Assembly (NCBI GenBank): GCA_964057225.1 | Contig: OZ059894.1 | Coordinates: forward strand, 10,550,131-10,614,130 | Length of the DNA: 64,000 nucleotides | Source: Auanema rhodensis | Lineage: Eukaryota; Nematoda; Chromadorea; Rhabditida; Rhabditidae | Reading direction: 5' to 3' | In this document: positions 13,363 to 26,253 of the stretch, piece after piece | Position numbering within the stretch: position 1 is the stretch's first letter | How the letters are laid out: each line of letters starts with the position of its first letter | Translations under genes and position numbers: made by a program | The notes under the pieces: generated by a model | The model's input: only the letters and a program-made list of their open reading frames with translations | What the model was told of the DNA's origin: nothing | The model's database searches: none

Positions 13363-13989
13363 CTGGGAAAAAGCGATTAAATTCAAAATAATAATACATA
13401 TTTTTTGACTTGAATATGCTGAAATCCTATTTTCTTAATATATTTAATATGCTCATTTAATGCCTTATATATTTTCATAAAAAATATTATGATAACTTCG
13501 GGTATAGAAGAAATAATAACCATATGTATGTGCCGATTTGTTTTTTAACTAGTCCATGAATCCTGATGATTTGTGCATTTTAAATGCTAATGTAAATAAA
13601 TTTTTTATTTTTTAAATTGTTTAAAATTGATTATTTAATACTTTAAAAGTCTTAAACAGATAAAAAACAGTCTTGATGGATAGTACCCAGTTGTTATCAA
13701 ATATCAAAGTTGACGTAGAAATAATGTTCAAGGGCGAACGTTGTGTAAAATTGGTCCCACCACGGAGAGAACCCTACCGTAATCTCAGTGTTGAGATCTA
13801 TCATTTATGTGCAGTGTCCTACGTTTTTTGGTTGCTGAGTTATAAATTCTAATTACTCTTGTATATTTGTGTTGTTTTCTGCATTAAATTGTTTTCTAAA
13901 TATGAATTATATCATAGTAAAGAACAAGTCTTGTTTTTGAGCGTTTAAGGTTAGAGAAGTATTAACTTTTCATTTTTAGGTGATTTAAC
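13363..13989. other. intergenic between CEP170-like gene and RPL38
   Basis: AT-rich 3' flank, then a GC-richer 13670-13850 block that could hold the RPL38 promoter or a 5' exon. A pyrimidine-rich tract ending in TTTTTAG at 13979 precedes the RPL38 start by 10 bp and is a likely trans- or cis-splice acceptor. Confidence 0.5.
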
Positions 13990-14305
13990 ATGCCTAAGCA
14001 AATTGCTGAAATCAAGGAGTTCCTTGTTAAGGCCCGCAGAAAGGATGCCCGCTCTGTTAAGATAAAGAAGAACAAGAGCAACACCAAGTTCAAGGTTCGC
14101 TGCAGCAAGTACTTGTACACCTTGGTCGTTTCTGTGAGTTTTTAAATGCTTTTTTTCGGAATATTCTTATTTCGAGAACATTCTCGATTGATGTTCATTC
14201 ATACTTGTATTACGTGTCTAACTTTGTGTTTTATAGGACAAGGAAAAGGCTGACAAGCTCAAGCAATCTCTTCCTCCCGGCATCCAAGTCAAGGAGCTCA
14301 AGTAA
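13990..14305 (+). CDS. rpl-38: 60S ribosomal protein L38 (eL38)
   Basis: Two exons (13990-14133 and 14237-14305) flank a 103-bp intron and encode 70 residues, the length usual for the family. It begins [20 protein letters not shown], continues with the basic block [20 protein letters not shown] and ends with [11 protein letters not shown] before TAA. It is a small eukaryote-specific protein of the large ribosomal subunit. Codon use is noticeably GC-richer than in neighbouring genes, as expected of a highly expressed gene. A likely splice acceptor sits 10 bp before the ATG, and a candidate AATAAA polyadenylation signal lies shortly after the stop (about 14335). Confidence 0.97.
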
Positions 14306-14468
14306 ATTGTTGACATGTTGTTATTTGGCATGATAATAAATGTATCAGGTCATATATCTTTATTCTCTCATATATTTTATATATTTATGGAATGCATGAG
14401 CATCAGTTCAAACATAGAAATCACTATAAACACCCGTTAAAATATGGAATTAGTTATAAGTATTGTGT

Positions 14469-17400
14469 TCACATTGAGGATCTTCTGAGATCGGGACCAT
14501 CCAGGGGCATTTGAGATTGACTTGTCCGCACGGATTGTGTCCAATAGCGCAATACCTAAAAGCAAAAATTGATAATCATTATACTTCATATTTCAACGAA
14601 CCAGTCATGGTAGAAGAAGAGATACATTGTGATAAAGAGTACTGATACGTAAAATACAAGAGATATGATTTCCAGTCTTCTTATAACTGTTTGCCATCTG
14701 CTATTAAGATCATCTTGTGGTACAAGAGAAAGCATTTCTTGTCTAAATTTCACATTTAGCTTCTTAAAGACTACTCTGTTCACCTTATTCCTGAGACACT
14801 TTTTTCGATATGAGTTACGCAACTGATGAGATCTTCTAGAACTTGCTCGAAATATTGGTAAAGAACCATATTATCGTATTGAGTTACACTCAGTCGTCGT
14901 CTTAGAGAATGTCTTTGCGGTGTTACATTCTTGAAAATCATTAGGTAAACCATATCAATAATTGCCTTGCTACCTCGCTTGAAATTGGCGGTTGCATCTG
15001 GTATGAATTGTTGTTGTCTATAGACTGTCTAGGTAGGAGACTCAACAGGGATACGGCTACACCCCGTGCTTTATCACGGATACCGCTTTGTACGTGCCCA
15101 TTGGATAAGAGATGATCCTGAAATTATGATTTCAATAATTTGAAATTAGGTATCTAGGTTACGTTCGCTTGTGGATCTTCAACATGTCGATGATATTGGC
15201 TTAATCTTCTAAAATATAATTATCTGTGAATAAGGGAACTGATATTCATATTCACCTTGCTATTCGTCGAGTGTTAATGTCAAACGCTAACCATTTCAAA
15301 TACCAAGGAATATCATGCTTCACACGTACATCTCGTTCCAAGAATACAAACATCGATGTAGTAACTGTTGATAATCCAATAATTGCCAATAAAATAAAGT
15401 AATAGAGCCCTTTAAATTATATTTTAAATGAATATTAACTGAAGTTTTTACCAATAAGAGGTATTCCAGAAAAGGAACCTCGACCTTTCCGAGATGTTGA
15501 CATGCTGAACTTGGGCATATCCTCCACAATAGCTAATAAAATGACAGACATACTCATAAGTGTCATAATACCTAATCGGAATTTCGCATCTCTACAAACA
15601 TAAAGTAAATGTTAGATATCGGCTTTAAAATATGAAAATAGTTTTAAAGAAGAATTACTTACCGAACTCTTCCACTTGTACTAGGAGTATGGAATCCAAC
15701 AACAGCTACAAGCGTTATAATGGTACTAGGAATTACCAAATTGAATACTAAAATCAAAAAATATGAAATTTAATGAAAGTAATTACAAAGATGCTGTAGT
15801 ACAGTACTACATCATGACATCCGAAATGATTTGAAAGTGGTAGAAAGCACGAATTTGAAACAAACAAACCATAATAGAAGCTTTGCCTCTCCACGACAAG
15901 ATCAATGATAATCATTTCCCAAAATAATGGTGGATCCAAATAATCATACAAGAATCCATTAGATTCCACTTTACTTTCATTCTAAAAAAATAAATATTTA
16001 TTTAATAGAATAGTCTATAACTTACAAATACAAGTTCCCATTCTTGATTGTCATAAAAGTCGATTAACGATAGTGTTGGTGAATATAACGAGTACTTGAT
16101 AGAATCATTAGAATGAGCCCAAGAACCAAACAAAAGTGTACATTTTTGTCTTCAAAAGTAAAGAATTATATGAAAATTTTGTTTTTATTCAACATACTTA
16201 TCAAATGGGAAAAATTTGACATCCAATTTACATAAACTTTCCGATGAAAATGGAATATAATACCGTACATGTCCAGTATAGTTAACGCGTATATCATTAT
16301 TTGATTGTAATTTAACAGCATCATTGAAGTTTAAACTATAAAATAAAATATTTGAATTCTTTTTAATTAAAAGAAAATTATATTTTTATTGAAATATAAA
16401 TTATGATTTGTGTTTGAATATGGCTGGAACGATTTGTGATGAAGTGTTCAAGGCAACTTTTCTTACTAACTGTATCAAATATCATATTCAGTTAGTTATA
16501 CTTTCCATTTCATTTTTCATTTTTTTTGTCTCGTCAATAATAAGATGAAATGCTTTATATTCATTCATATAAAGAATATAAAAAGGAAATTAAACAAGTC
16601 AAAATGAAGTATCTTTAGTATTGTTTTTGTAATTTCAATAAAATAAGTTCAACTTGATTAAAAACTTTTTTTATAATAAAGTTTATAAAAAGTTTTTTTA
16701 TGCTCCTTGTTATGATTATTGGTGTTTATATCTCTTTCAACTTCGTATAATCTTTATATTTCAATAAGATATGTATGTACAAGTTGTTTCTAATTCAGAA
16801 GAATTTCATTCATTAAATTAAATAGATTTAGTACCCTAGTAATGTCTTTCTAATCAAATTTTCATTTTCAAAGTATTGAAAGTTCTTTTTTCCTTTAGGA
16901 CTATATACAGAAAAGTTGTGTAATACTTGGAAAACAAAAAAAAAGGAAATGATAAAGCTTAAACTAGATTGAAAACCCGTTTTTTGAGAACAGTGTTGTC
17001 TTATATGGCAATCAATTGGCTATTTTACGTATTTTAGTCAATTACCTTGCTACATTTGTCTTAGTCTTTTCATCTTAAATCATAATAAAACTTAATTTAT
17101 ACAAGTTAGTTAAGTTATTATTAACTTTAATTATAACATATATGTTTATATAATAGATTTTCAGTTCAGAATATCTTTATCTGACCATCGGAATTGATTC
17201 AAAAATTGAAAAGAAACTATTCGATTTGTGATAATTGAAACGAACACTGTTGTTCCTTTTAGTCATTAATGCCAATCTATCACTATTTGATATCTGAAGA
17301 TAAAGTAGGAAAAGTCGCCCAAGAACAGAACAGCTTTTCTCTCTCTTCATTCCTCTTTCTTCGACACTTTCTTTTCAAACGCAAAATAACTGCTTTTCTA

Positions 17401-20400
17401 ACACATTGAAGACGGTGTTATACTCTCTTATATATATCTTTTTCTCTTTATATATATATCTAAATATATAATTTTCTTATTTTATTTATTAAAAAAATAT
17501 TTCTTTCTTAATATTTCTATTCTTAGAAATATTCTTTTTCTTTTACCTGTAATATAATGAAAATTCTGGAATCCATATATCTGATGAAGTTAAGAAGATT
17601 TCTGTTGCACCTTCATAGCTTTCTGGAGACCATCTCAAGAATTCGTCAATCCAATACTGAAATATATTCAATTTATCATTCATCTTTTCAATATTTTCAT
17701 TTTTGTTTTCTTGATTTCAATTTAAAATAATGTTTCTTATTCACTTCTTTAGATGTGGTCCAGCATACTTTATCAGATTATTTTGATTTGTTGCTTTCTA
17801 ATAGCATGGTCATCAGCTCAAGTTGCTAGCAAAACAGGTTTTTTCAATTTTTTCTTTGGATTTATCAAAAAGAAAAAAACAGATATGATTGGTCAACACT
17901 TCCTTTTTTGTAATTTTTATCCGATCATCCTTTCATGAACTTTAAAACTTGAATATGGAAATGCTTATCAGGTTATTATATGAACTTCCTCTAACTTTAT
18001 TAGTTGAACTATTTTATAAAATTAAATGATGACTTTCAACTTTTTTTGGAAGTTCAACTGAGTTCACGACGATTTTTTGTTCTTTTTTCTGAGAAAAAAA
18101 CCTCTTTGTCTCTCAATCTCTCGATTTGTCTCTCTTTGCTAGATATCCCTCTCTTTCGTTATTTTCTTTTTTCCTCTTTTCTATATATGAGTGACGGATA
18201 GCCTACTAGGTCCTGAGGGAACAGTTCTGTCTGATTTTGTTCTCGTTCCCTCTCTCTCTCTCTCTCTTTCATCCTCTGCCCTCTCATAGTATATCTATAG
18301 ATCTGTCCGCTTACATCGTTTCTTAAAAGAAGTTTCATCAAAGATTTCTTTTTTACTTCTATCCGTGTCCCTTATGACCGGAGAACAACAAAAATTCAAA
18401 AATAAAACTAAAAACTGACGTCACTCGTTTTCTATCAAAACTGAGAAATTTATAGAAATTATATTTTAAAGCAAAACGGAATCAATAAACGTGGTTGCTT
18501 GACATTTAAAAAAACGAAATATGACATAGGTTAATAGCCTATATTAGGATTTGCAGAGTCTAAAGTCTAGAGAGCGATTTTTCATATTTTTTTCCAAGCG
18601 CTCCTTTGCAGCCATCGATTTCTGCTCAGTGGAACGACAAGACTGTGGAACTGGCATATGTGAAGCACATCGACTAGGTAACAGGTGTAGATGTCCACGT
18701 GGTTGGATGGGTAGAGGATGTTCTCGTGGGTTTCATTGACCAAATCTCAATGTAGAAAACAATGCAAATTGAAGGACCATGTCAAGACGTGTATCGTAGT
18801 TGTGCGAGATGGAAAGAAGAACGCCGTTGTAGTTGGACAAGGCCGATTAGTCCATTCTTTGCTGACAACTGTGCTTTAAGCTGTGGATCTTGTGAATCTA
18901 ACGGGAAACGTATTAAGAATTCAATATATTGATAGATTAAAATGGGAATTATTCAGGATTGCCTCTTACATTACCACCTATCCTGGATAATATTTCTTGG
19001 CTTGTAGGTAGATGGGAAACACATACTAAAGCTGGTGACAGGTAAAAATCGTTAGGAACAGACAGTATAAACGACTTGAATAGCTTTTCGATTTGACATA
19101 TAACAGACAAGAATATGTTATTTTGCTTTTCCCCAAAAGAAATTTAAGTTATAACTCTTAGTAGGAAACTGCTTTTTGATATATTGCCAGAGCAATAAAA
19201 TGCAATAACTCTTCAAGGCTTCCACCCATACTTTTTTCCATTTTAATCGTATTACTTGAATAAATCGCCTCAGGCTTTCCTTATATATATAGTAATTTTG
19301 CAGATTCCCTGAATTTTTGGATGGAGCTTATCGGGAGATACTAGAGGTTCAGATTTCAGATGTTCCGTCATTTGATCGTCCCCCAGTTAATATCAGGTAA
19401 ACAGCAAGTGATGTCAACTGCTCAAGGTTTCGAAAGGAATCTAGATGTTTTCTAATGGGATTGATCAATGAAGTTTTAGAAAATTCATCCATCCAATAGC
19501 CACTTTCACTCTCTAAAAGTACTTATGAGATTGAACGAAAATCAATTCAAATACTTGACTTCAAATTGAAGTTTAAATTGAAATGCTGACCGTATTTCAA
19601 GTTAGATGAGCTTTTACTTAAAGAATGATTATTAAAGTTCAAACATAAAAATAGAAAGATCAGATTGTGAATGATGATTTTTCCATTACCAATTTAAATT
19701 TCTTCAGTACTTTGGCTATTTCTGTAAATGGAAATGATATTCATCGTGAACTTGGCTTCATGACAAGCAAACCATTCAATGAAGATACCGGATTTATCGA
19801 TTCTAATAAGCCTGAAGTTGGAGAAGATAAAGTTGCTATTGAGACAGTAGGAAATACTGGTAAGATTCATATATACGTTTTGTGATTTTCTTTGATTTAT
19901 TTTCAAAATAACCCCTTTTGGTGGAAACGAGGATTGAAAATCTAATGTAATGTTTGAGTTTCTGTTGCAAAACCAGAAAAAAAAATTTTTTAAGGTTCAA
20001 AAACAGTTTTAGATTTGTTTTTTCATTGAGGAACTTAAAAATAATTGAAAAAACTGACTGTTTACCATAATAATACATCATCTCTTCAAAGAAAAATGAG
20101 ACAATTATGAATGATGTTAATGAAAGAATAACGTTTTTTCCAAATATTACAAAGTTCTTGATGATTTTTTTCCTATTTTTGTGATTGAATACATCCGTAA
20201 AAGTGAAAAAAATACAAAACAAAGCATGTAATGATAGGAAAACGAAATCTATTTTGAATCTTAGCTTCGCTTAATCACGTCTCTCTCGTTCACACCAACC
20301 CATAGCCCTATAGCACTAATCATATTCCTTCATACATACATCATATTTCTATTATTTTTTATAAAATAAGTAATATATTCATCATCTTCTCTACTCCCTT

Positions 20401-23400
20401 CCTTATAAAACTACATAAAGAGCAAAAACTTTTGCATTTAAGGAATTTAACCTCGATAAAGGATTAGATTCCCTCGTTGTACTTGATAAAATACTCAAAA
20501 GGAATTCTAAAGCTTTGAACAATACGTTGAGAGCTTGAGTTCCATGCTCTAAACTGATTCTCTTATTGACACAAGAGGTTACATTTTTTGTCCTGAGGGT
20601 ACTCCAAGGCCTCCATACCATGTCCCCAGGGGAAAAGGACATGCAGAAACTGGTGGTGGTTTTGGTGCTTTTCTAAGGATTTTGTTGTATATTGTGCGTG
20701 AATGTAGGAATTGAAAAAAAAGAAAAAAAAGACTAAAAAAGAGGAAAAAATGAATAAAAATACTATAGACTTCAACATACAACTATCCCATCAGCTTGTT
20801 TGACAAAAAATTGGAACTTCAGGCTTTAAGAGAGCATGGACGTCTAAGAGAGCTTTGAGTACATTACTCCATTAAACGTTTTTTTCTTTTCAAATGTCAT
20901 TTAGATCATTAATTGAGCTAGCTTTCTCTTTAGGATATTCAATTAGAAATTCACTTGAATGCCCAATATCCTTTTGAAATAGCTTCAATATGACTTCAAC
21001 CGTGCATGAAGACGTCAGCGTCCCTCTCCCCCCTTCCTCTCATCGAAATGGCTCATTGAGAAACTTGTGAGAGCTTTATATGACCTCAGTGAAATTCAAG
21101 TCGAGTAATTTTTTAGTTCCTATATTGATGAAGCAGTAAGATATATGTGCATATACACGACATGAAAACGAAAGCTTTCAAGAGATATGGAAGGAGTTAG
21201 AAAATGCGTTCTTCTGATCCTGATTCCTCCGTAACGACAATGACGAATATCTTGACAACATTCTGTCGATCCGTCCATCATTCATTACAAAGCTGTTCCG
21301 TAGTAAAGACAATAGAACCGAAGTAGTTTCGAAATGGCCATAGACAGATCATAGCAAAGAATGAAAGATCATGTTTTCACATTGACGAAATAACTTTTCC
21401 TTTTCCTTCCCGCCGTTCTTTTCTTTGGAAGTAAAATGTAAGGAAGTATACAAATAATATGTATGGCAATGTTTAGTATATTGAACTTTAGCTTTTAAAG
21501 TTTTAAAGTTTAATGAGGTTTTTGAGTTAAAATATAAGTAAATGTCAAAAGAATATTATTATTATTATGATTTGATCATCATCATTCCTCTACAAAACTA
21601 ATTAGTTGAATGAAGAATAAACTGAGCTAATCTTTACAGGAAGTATTGAACACTATGAAGAGTCAATGAGAGTTGATTCAAATATAAAGAATAAAGAATA
21701 TGCTCTTAGAATTCAATCAATAATTGCATTTTAATAAAATAAAACCTTTTTTTATAGGAATGATAATCATTGAAGAAGGAATTATAAGAGGACAAACAAT
21801 TAAACTTGAAACAACTTATAAAAAATCTGTTTTGGGAGCAGGAAAAGAATTTCAAAATGTAAGTTTCCCCATTTTAAAGAAAACGTTGCAAGTTCTTTAT
21901 GATCTTCTATAGTCTCGACGTATGTTCCTTCTTATTCAACCTGATTTACTAGAAGAAAGAGTCATCATGACAGATGCAAGAGGACAAACAAGAAAATGGC
22001 TCAAAAGGTAAAGTTCGTTAAAGATTTAAAAAAATAAAAAAATAAAATTTAGATATCGTCGAACATTTGATTATTTGAATAATGTAGTTAGTGTTGATGA
22101 TGTGGATATTCGTCTTCCTTAAGCTTTAAACAATTCAATGAGATCAAGAGAATAAATAGTAAATGAAAAACTATATGATTAGAAATAATATAAAAATAAA
22201 TATTAAATATAATAATAATAATAATAATAGTATAAACATACCAATTCAAAACTACCAGATAGGCTAATTGTATTTTTAACAGCATCCTAAATAAGGAAAT
22301 ATATAAATATATAATAGTATATACATATAATATATAAATAATAATAATATTAAAACTTACTAATTTAATAATTTGATAAAGAAATACACTCATTGAAACT
22401 GATACAATCTTATTTGGATGAGTAACTGGACGTGTTCCTTTTCTATAATTATAAAATATAAATAATATAATTAGCATATTAAATAATACGTGTACGTAAA
22501 TATACGTGAAAAATTAAAATATATTTTGATTGATATAGATAATGAGATGAAAAAGATTATAAATATTATTTTGTTTATAATAATATAAAGAAATAACAAA
22601 ATGAATATTCTTTTGATTTATAAATATTTTATTATTATTTATATATTTATATATACTTACTATATATAGTATATGTTTTATATACTTCATATCTATTTAT
22701 ATCTTTTCTTTTAAGCTCAAAATTTTAATATTCTGTCATCTATGACTACAATCAAGTCTCTAAGGGCATAACCAAGTATATGTATGTATGTAGTTGTCTA
22801 ATATCTGATGTAATTCTTTATTTCTTTATAAAGAACATGTTAAAGATAAAAACATATGTATATAGTAATAGAAATAACCAAAAATGAATAATCTATTACA
22901 TGAAAATTAGAAATTTAAGTTTTTCTTATTTTAAAATTTTTAGTTTTAAATATTCTAAATAAAGAATTTTTTCAGTTATTTTAGAATTCCATTTAATATC
23001 AAATAGTTTTGGCTTCAGTAGATTTGTCAAGAAAAAACTAAATGAAGTGCATCCATTTTAAATGATATTTGATGTTAAGTTGGGATTATGTATGATCCGA
23101 AACTATCGTTTCACATGCAAAACAAACAGGAAGTGACTGCTTTAGCAGTTTAGTCATACAGAAAGGCTTTTCTATTCAAATACTTCAGGGTTATTCGTTG
23201 TAGTTTTTACTTATAAACACATATATTCACACACACACACACATACACATACACACATATCTATATATATATAGTTAGTATAGTATAGTATACGTATAAT
23301 AAATCAAAAGGTTACTACTTAAAACTCTCTTTAAAACAAATAAAAATCTTTTAATATTCAAATAATATTTATATTAACTATTATCATTTAGATATGTATA

Positions 23401-24997
23401 TATGTATGTATATCTATGCCCTTTTAGTAGATAATGCAACAGCAGTCTCAATTTTACATTGCAAGGTGTGCAAGCTTTTTAAGCCGGAAATAACTGCGAG
23501 CTGGCGATCATCTAATATCCGAGAAAAAGAGTTTCCGGTTTAGCAACTTACAAATATGAGGTGGAAATGGTTAAAGAAACGAAAAATGTATGAATTCAAT
23601 TATGAATATTTGTACTTTCACAATGAAAAGTGAAGATTTTCATGAAAATGTGTATTCATATTGATTTCAACAACATTCAGCCTCTAATATATGTTAACAT
23701 ATGTTTGATTTATAACATGCCATTAAGCTTTTTTTGTGTTAAAACTTTAAAACTTTTGAGTTTTTGCATGATGAGCTTGAGAAGCTTTTACTAATCCGGA
23801 AATATTTTACCAATTAGCAACATTCCTTTCCTGATTTTGATGTAAATGAATATCTGCTACATATATACGTTCCCTTTTGCTAAATATTATTTTTTTTTGT
23901 TTATTTGCTGTTGAAAAGTATGAAATTCCTTTTTTTATTTCAAATTTCGAACAGCTGAACATCGACTCATATATGAAAAAGAGACATGAACGAGCTTTTG
24001 GTTAAGGCCCGTGCCATGAGGTCCGTGAATTGGGCGAGAATACAAGCTTTACCCTTCAAACCTCAAGCAGGCAGCTTAAAGTGTCAGAACGGAAAAGGAA
24101 AATGAGAGCAATAGAGAGAATGAGAATAAGAGAAAGATTCGTTGTGACCAATCAACTGTTCAGAGTTGAAACGAAGAAAAGCAAAAGAAGACACCAACAA
24201 GAATAATGGCTGGCTATATCCTCTTTCACTCTACTGATACTCTTCGTTTTTTTTTGGCGTTATTTCCCTTTATATAGAAATAGAGAGAAAAGGAAAAAGA
24301 AAATGAAAAAGAGATTTGAAGCAAGTAGATGGTAGTAAATTCATTTTTTCTTTTTAATTTCCCTCTTACATCTATTCTCTTCGTATTTAGCCTCTCATAT
24401 GCATTCTCTCTATCATGACTTTGTGAGAGAGAAAAGAGAAAGAAAAAGAAAATCCTTTTTTTCCCATTAATTCGTTGTTTTGCTCTCGCAGACTTGTATA
24501 TCCTTTGCATTTTTCTCATCTGAATCTCATAAATCTACTCCGTATATCTTGGGCCTATATCAATATTTAAAAAAAAAAGAAGTTTGTGACCTTATCCATG
24601 GAAAATACTCCAAATACTATGTTCTTCTTCATTCAAAATATGTTACTCAGAAGATAAATGAAGGTAATATGAAACACATGAAAGACTAAATTTGAAAACT
24701 CTGATGTTACACATCAGGACAGCTTTCCTCAGGCAACAATTCGGCCTAATTACGAAGCTTAGGCCTACCGAGATTGCCTTAATCGACCATTGTGTCGTCT
24801 CGTGTAAACAGATATCGATGAAGCTTGGGGTCGTCCTTCTTATTCTGAGGACAGACGGAACGTTTTGAAAATCTGTTCTGGGTTTGATGGCTTTGAGCCG
24901 TTCTTCCGGCATTGATTTCTGGTTATAAGGAATCGATTAACTTAAATAGACATGAATAAATTCCGGTCAGATCTTTACAGAGGGATAACAAGAAAGT

Positions 24998-25041
<44 letters not shown>

Positions 25042-26023
25042 GTGGATCATATAGGGAGAGAGATATATATAGTGAGAGAATAGTTAAGATATAGAAAAAG
25101 AAGATAGAAAGAGAGTATTTGAAGTTGAATAGAGTGAAGAGCCGGAAGAAGAAGAATAGAATATGTGACATTGGAAAAAGACAGAATTGTAAAGTTTATA
25201 CTATAAATACTACTTATTCGTTTTACTTTTAGTATAAAAACTGTTAACTATACCTATAGTAACGAAGTAGATCATCATGTAATCGATATGTAACAGGAAT
25301 ATCCTGTCGTTTTAATGTTCGAAAGTTCTCTGGTAAGAGGTAGTCGTTACGTCCGAAAGCACGACGATTACGTGAAGCAATTGCATCATCTAGATGTTCA
25401 TCGTCATCATAATCATCGTCATCCAATGGTGCACCTAATGGCATATGATATTCTCTGTAATAAACGTATAAACATATATACAATGTATATGAACATTTTC
25501 AAAATTTTGTTTATTACTTCTCGAAACTTTTAGATTTGAAAATGATTTTGATTTAAATAAGATTGAATAGAATACATATAGTTATAGCTAACGAGATCCT
25601 CTGTTTTCTGAGTAGTAATTTCATATTATTAGGATGGCGTTTTGGGACAAAATCTATTAGCTGTTGTTTCAGAGAATCTGGAGACAACTGAATTGTGATT
25701 GTCAAGCTAACGGACAGATAAAGTACATGTATTATGATTTTTATTTTATTTTCTGAGTTGAAAAATACGTTTTTTGGGTTTCTGACTCACTTTTATTGGG
25801 CAAAAGCTCAATTACTCACCTGGGCTTGAGTTGTTTCTTTTTTGAATTTGTAGAATCTAGGGCTATTGGCTCAATAACACTGTTGCTGTTGCTCTCATTT
25901 TGATCTTCCACCACAACAAACTTTGTATTTTGGCTATAAATGTAATCGGTCGGTACTGATGGCTGTTGTTGGCCTTCTTCTTGTCTAGACAGCAACGACG
26001 GCGATGATGCTGACGAAGAAAAC

Positions 26024-26054
<31 letters not shown>

Positions 26055-26253
26055 TTGTCGTGACAGTTGACTTTGGAAACTTAGACAACGACGACGACGA
26101 CGTCGCTGTGCTTTTAATGGTGTAGTCTTGACCATCAGTCCGAACATAAGGTTGTGAAGACGTGACGGCAGAATGGGAACGACGCGCCCAAACGACATCG
26201 TGTGATGACAGACAGCAAAAGGCACAAAGTAAAAGCAACAAACGACGTCTCAT
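14469..26253 (-). CDS. Cys-loop ligand-gated ion channel subunit (nAChR-like, orphan LGC type)
   Basis: Mapped 5' exons are 25820-26253, 25254-25454, 22361-22442, 22242-22286 and 17547-17656; more follow from 16335 down to 14469. All junctions keep phase. Order: signal peptide (MRRRLLLLLCAFCC), a Ser-rich and then Asp-rich extension of about 150 residues, then the ligand-binding domain: KGTRPVTHPNKIVSVSMSVF, YWIDEFLRW, SSDIWIPEFSLYY, and the Cys-loop CKLDVKFFPFDKQKC with its 13-residue spacing. M1 (NLVIPSTIITLV), M2 (LGIMTLMSMSVILLA), M3 (YYFILLAIIGLSTV), a long loop and M4 (ISLVFYVSVLFITMYLFF) follow. The vicinal cysteine pair of alpha subunits is absent before M1, so this is not a classical alpha subunit. 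M2 is unusual (see findings). A plus-strand gene is nested in the intron 17657-22241. The C-terminal exon frame (stop at 14469) is less certain. Confidence 0.85.
17753..22122 (+). CDS. secreted EGF-ShKT-nitrobindin-like protein, nested in ion-channel intron
   Basis: Nine exons (17753-17837, 18612-18725, 18775-18909, 18957-19041, 19304-19396, 19708-19859, 21758-21858, 21913-22007, 22053-22122) sum to 930 nt in frame, 309 residues. A signal peptide (MWSSILYQIILICCFLIAWS) comes first. An EGF-like module follows (CSVERQDCGTG, CRCPRGWMGRGC), then an ShKT six-cysteine module (PCQDVYRSCARWKE to CALSCGSC). The last 180 residues match the THAP4/nitrobindin (DUF1794) beta-barrel: ILDNISWLVGRWETH, HRELGFMTSKP, KVAIETVGNTGMIIIEEG, TRKWLKRYRR. 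That fold binds ferric heme and reacts with NO/peroxynitrite in known members, but the heme-ligand His appears replaced here. ATG directly follows TTTAG, suggesting trans-splicing. The domain set suggests an extracellular role; substrate unknown. Confidence 0.85.
22443..25253 (-). other. large intron of the ion-channel gene (intron 2)
   Basis: A 2.8-kb AT-rich intron. It holds CA/TA microsatellites at 23228-23280 and a GA microsatellite at 25001-25038. Open frames at 24226-24912 are low-complexity or lack any recognisable feature. I see no gene in it. Confidence 0.6.
25001..25038. repeat. (GA)n microsatellite
   Basis: 19 uninterrupted GA units inside the channel-gene intron. Open frames through it are pure repeat translations. 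Confidence 0.95.
26028..26050. repeat. (GAC)n coding microsatellite encoding poly-Ser
   Basis: Repeated GAC units on the plus strand read as a poly-serine tract on the minus strand in exon 1 of the ion-channel gene. A second cluster at 26086-26104 encodes further Ser. Confidence 0.85.

Noticed and set aside
14134-14236. RPL38 intron considered as a C/D snoRNA host
   Set aside because: A GATG-containing hairpin is present but no proper C and D boxes with terminal stem.
24923-25171. Open frame rich in Ser-Leu
   Set aside because: It is the translation of the GA microsatellite inside the channel intron.
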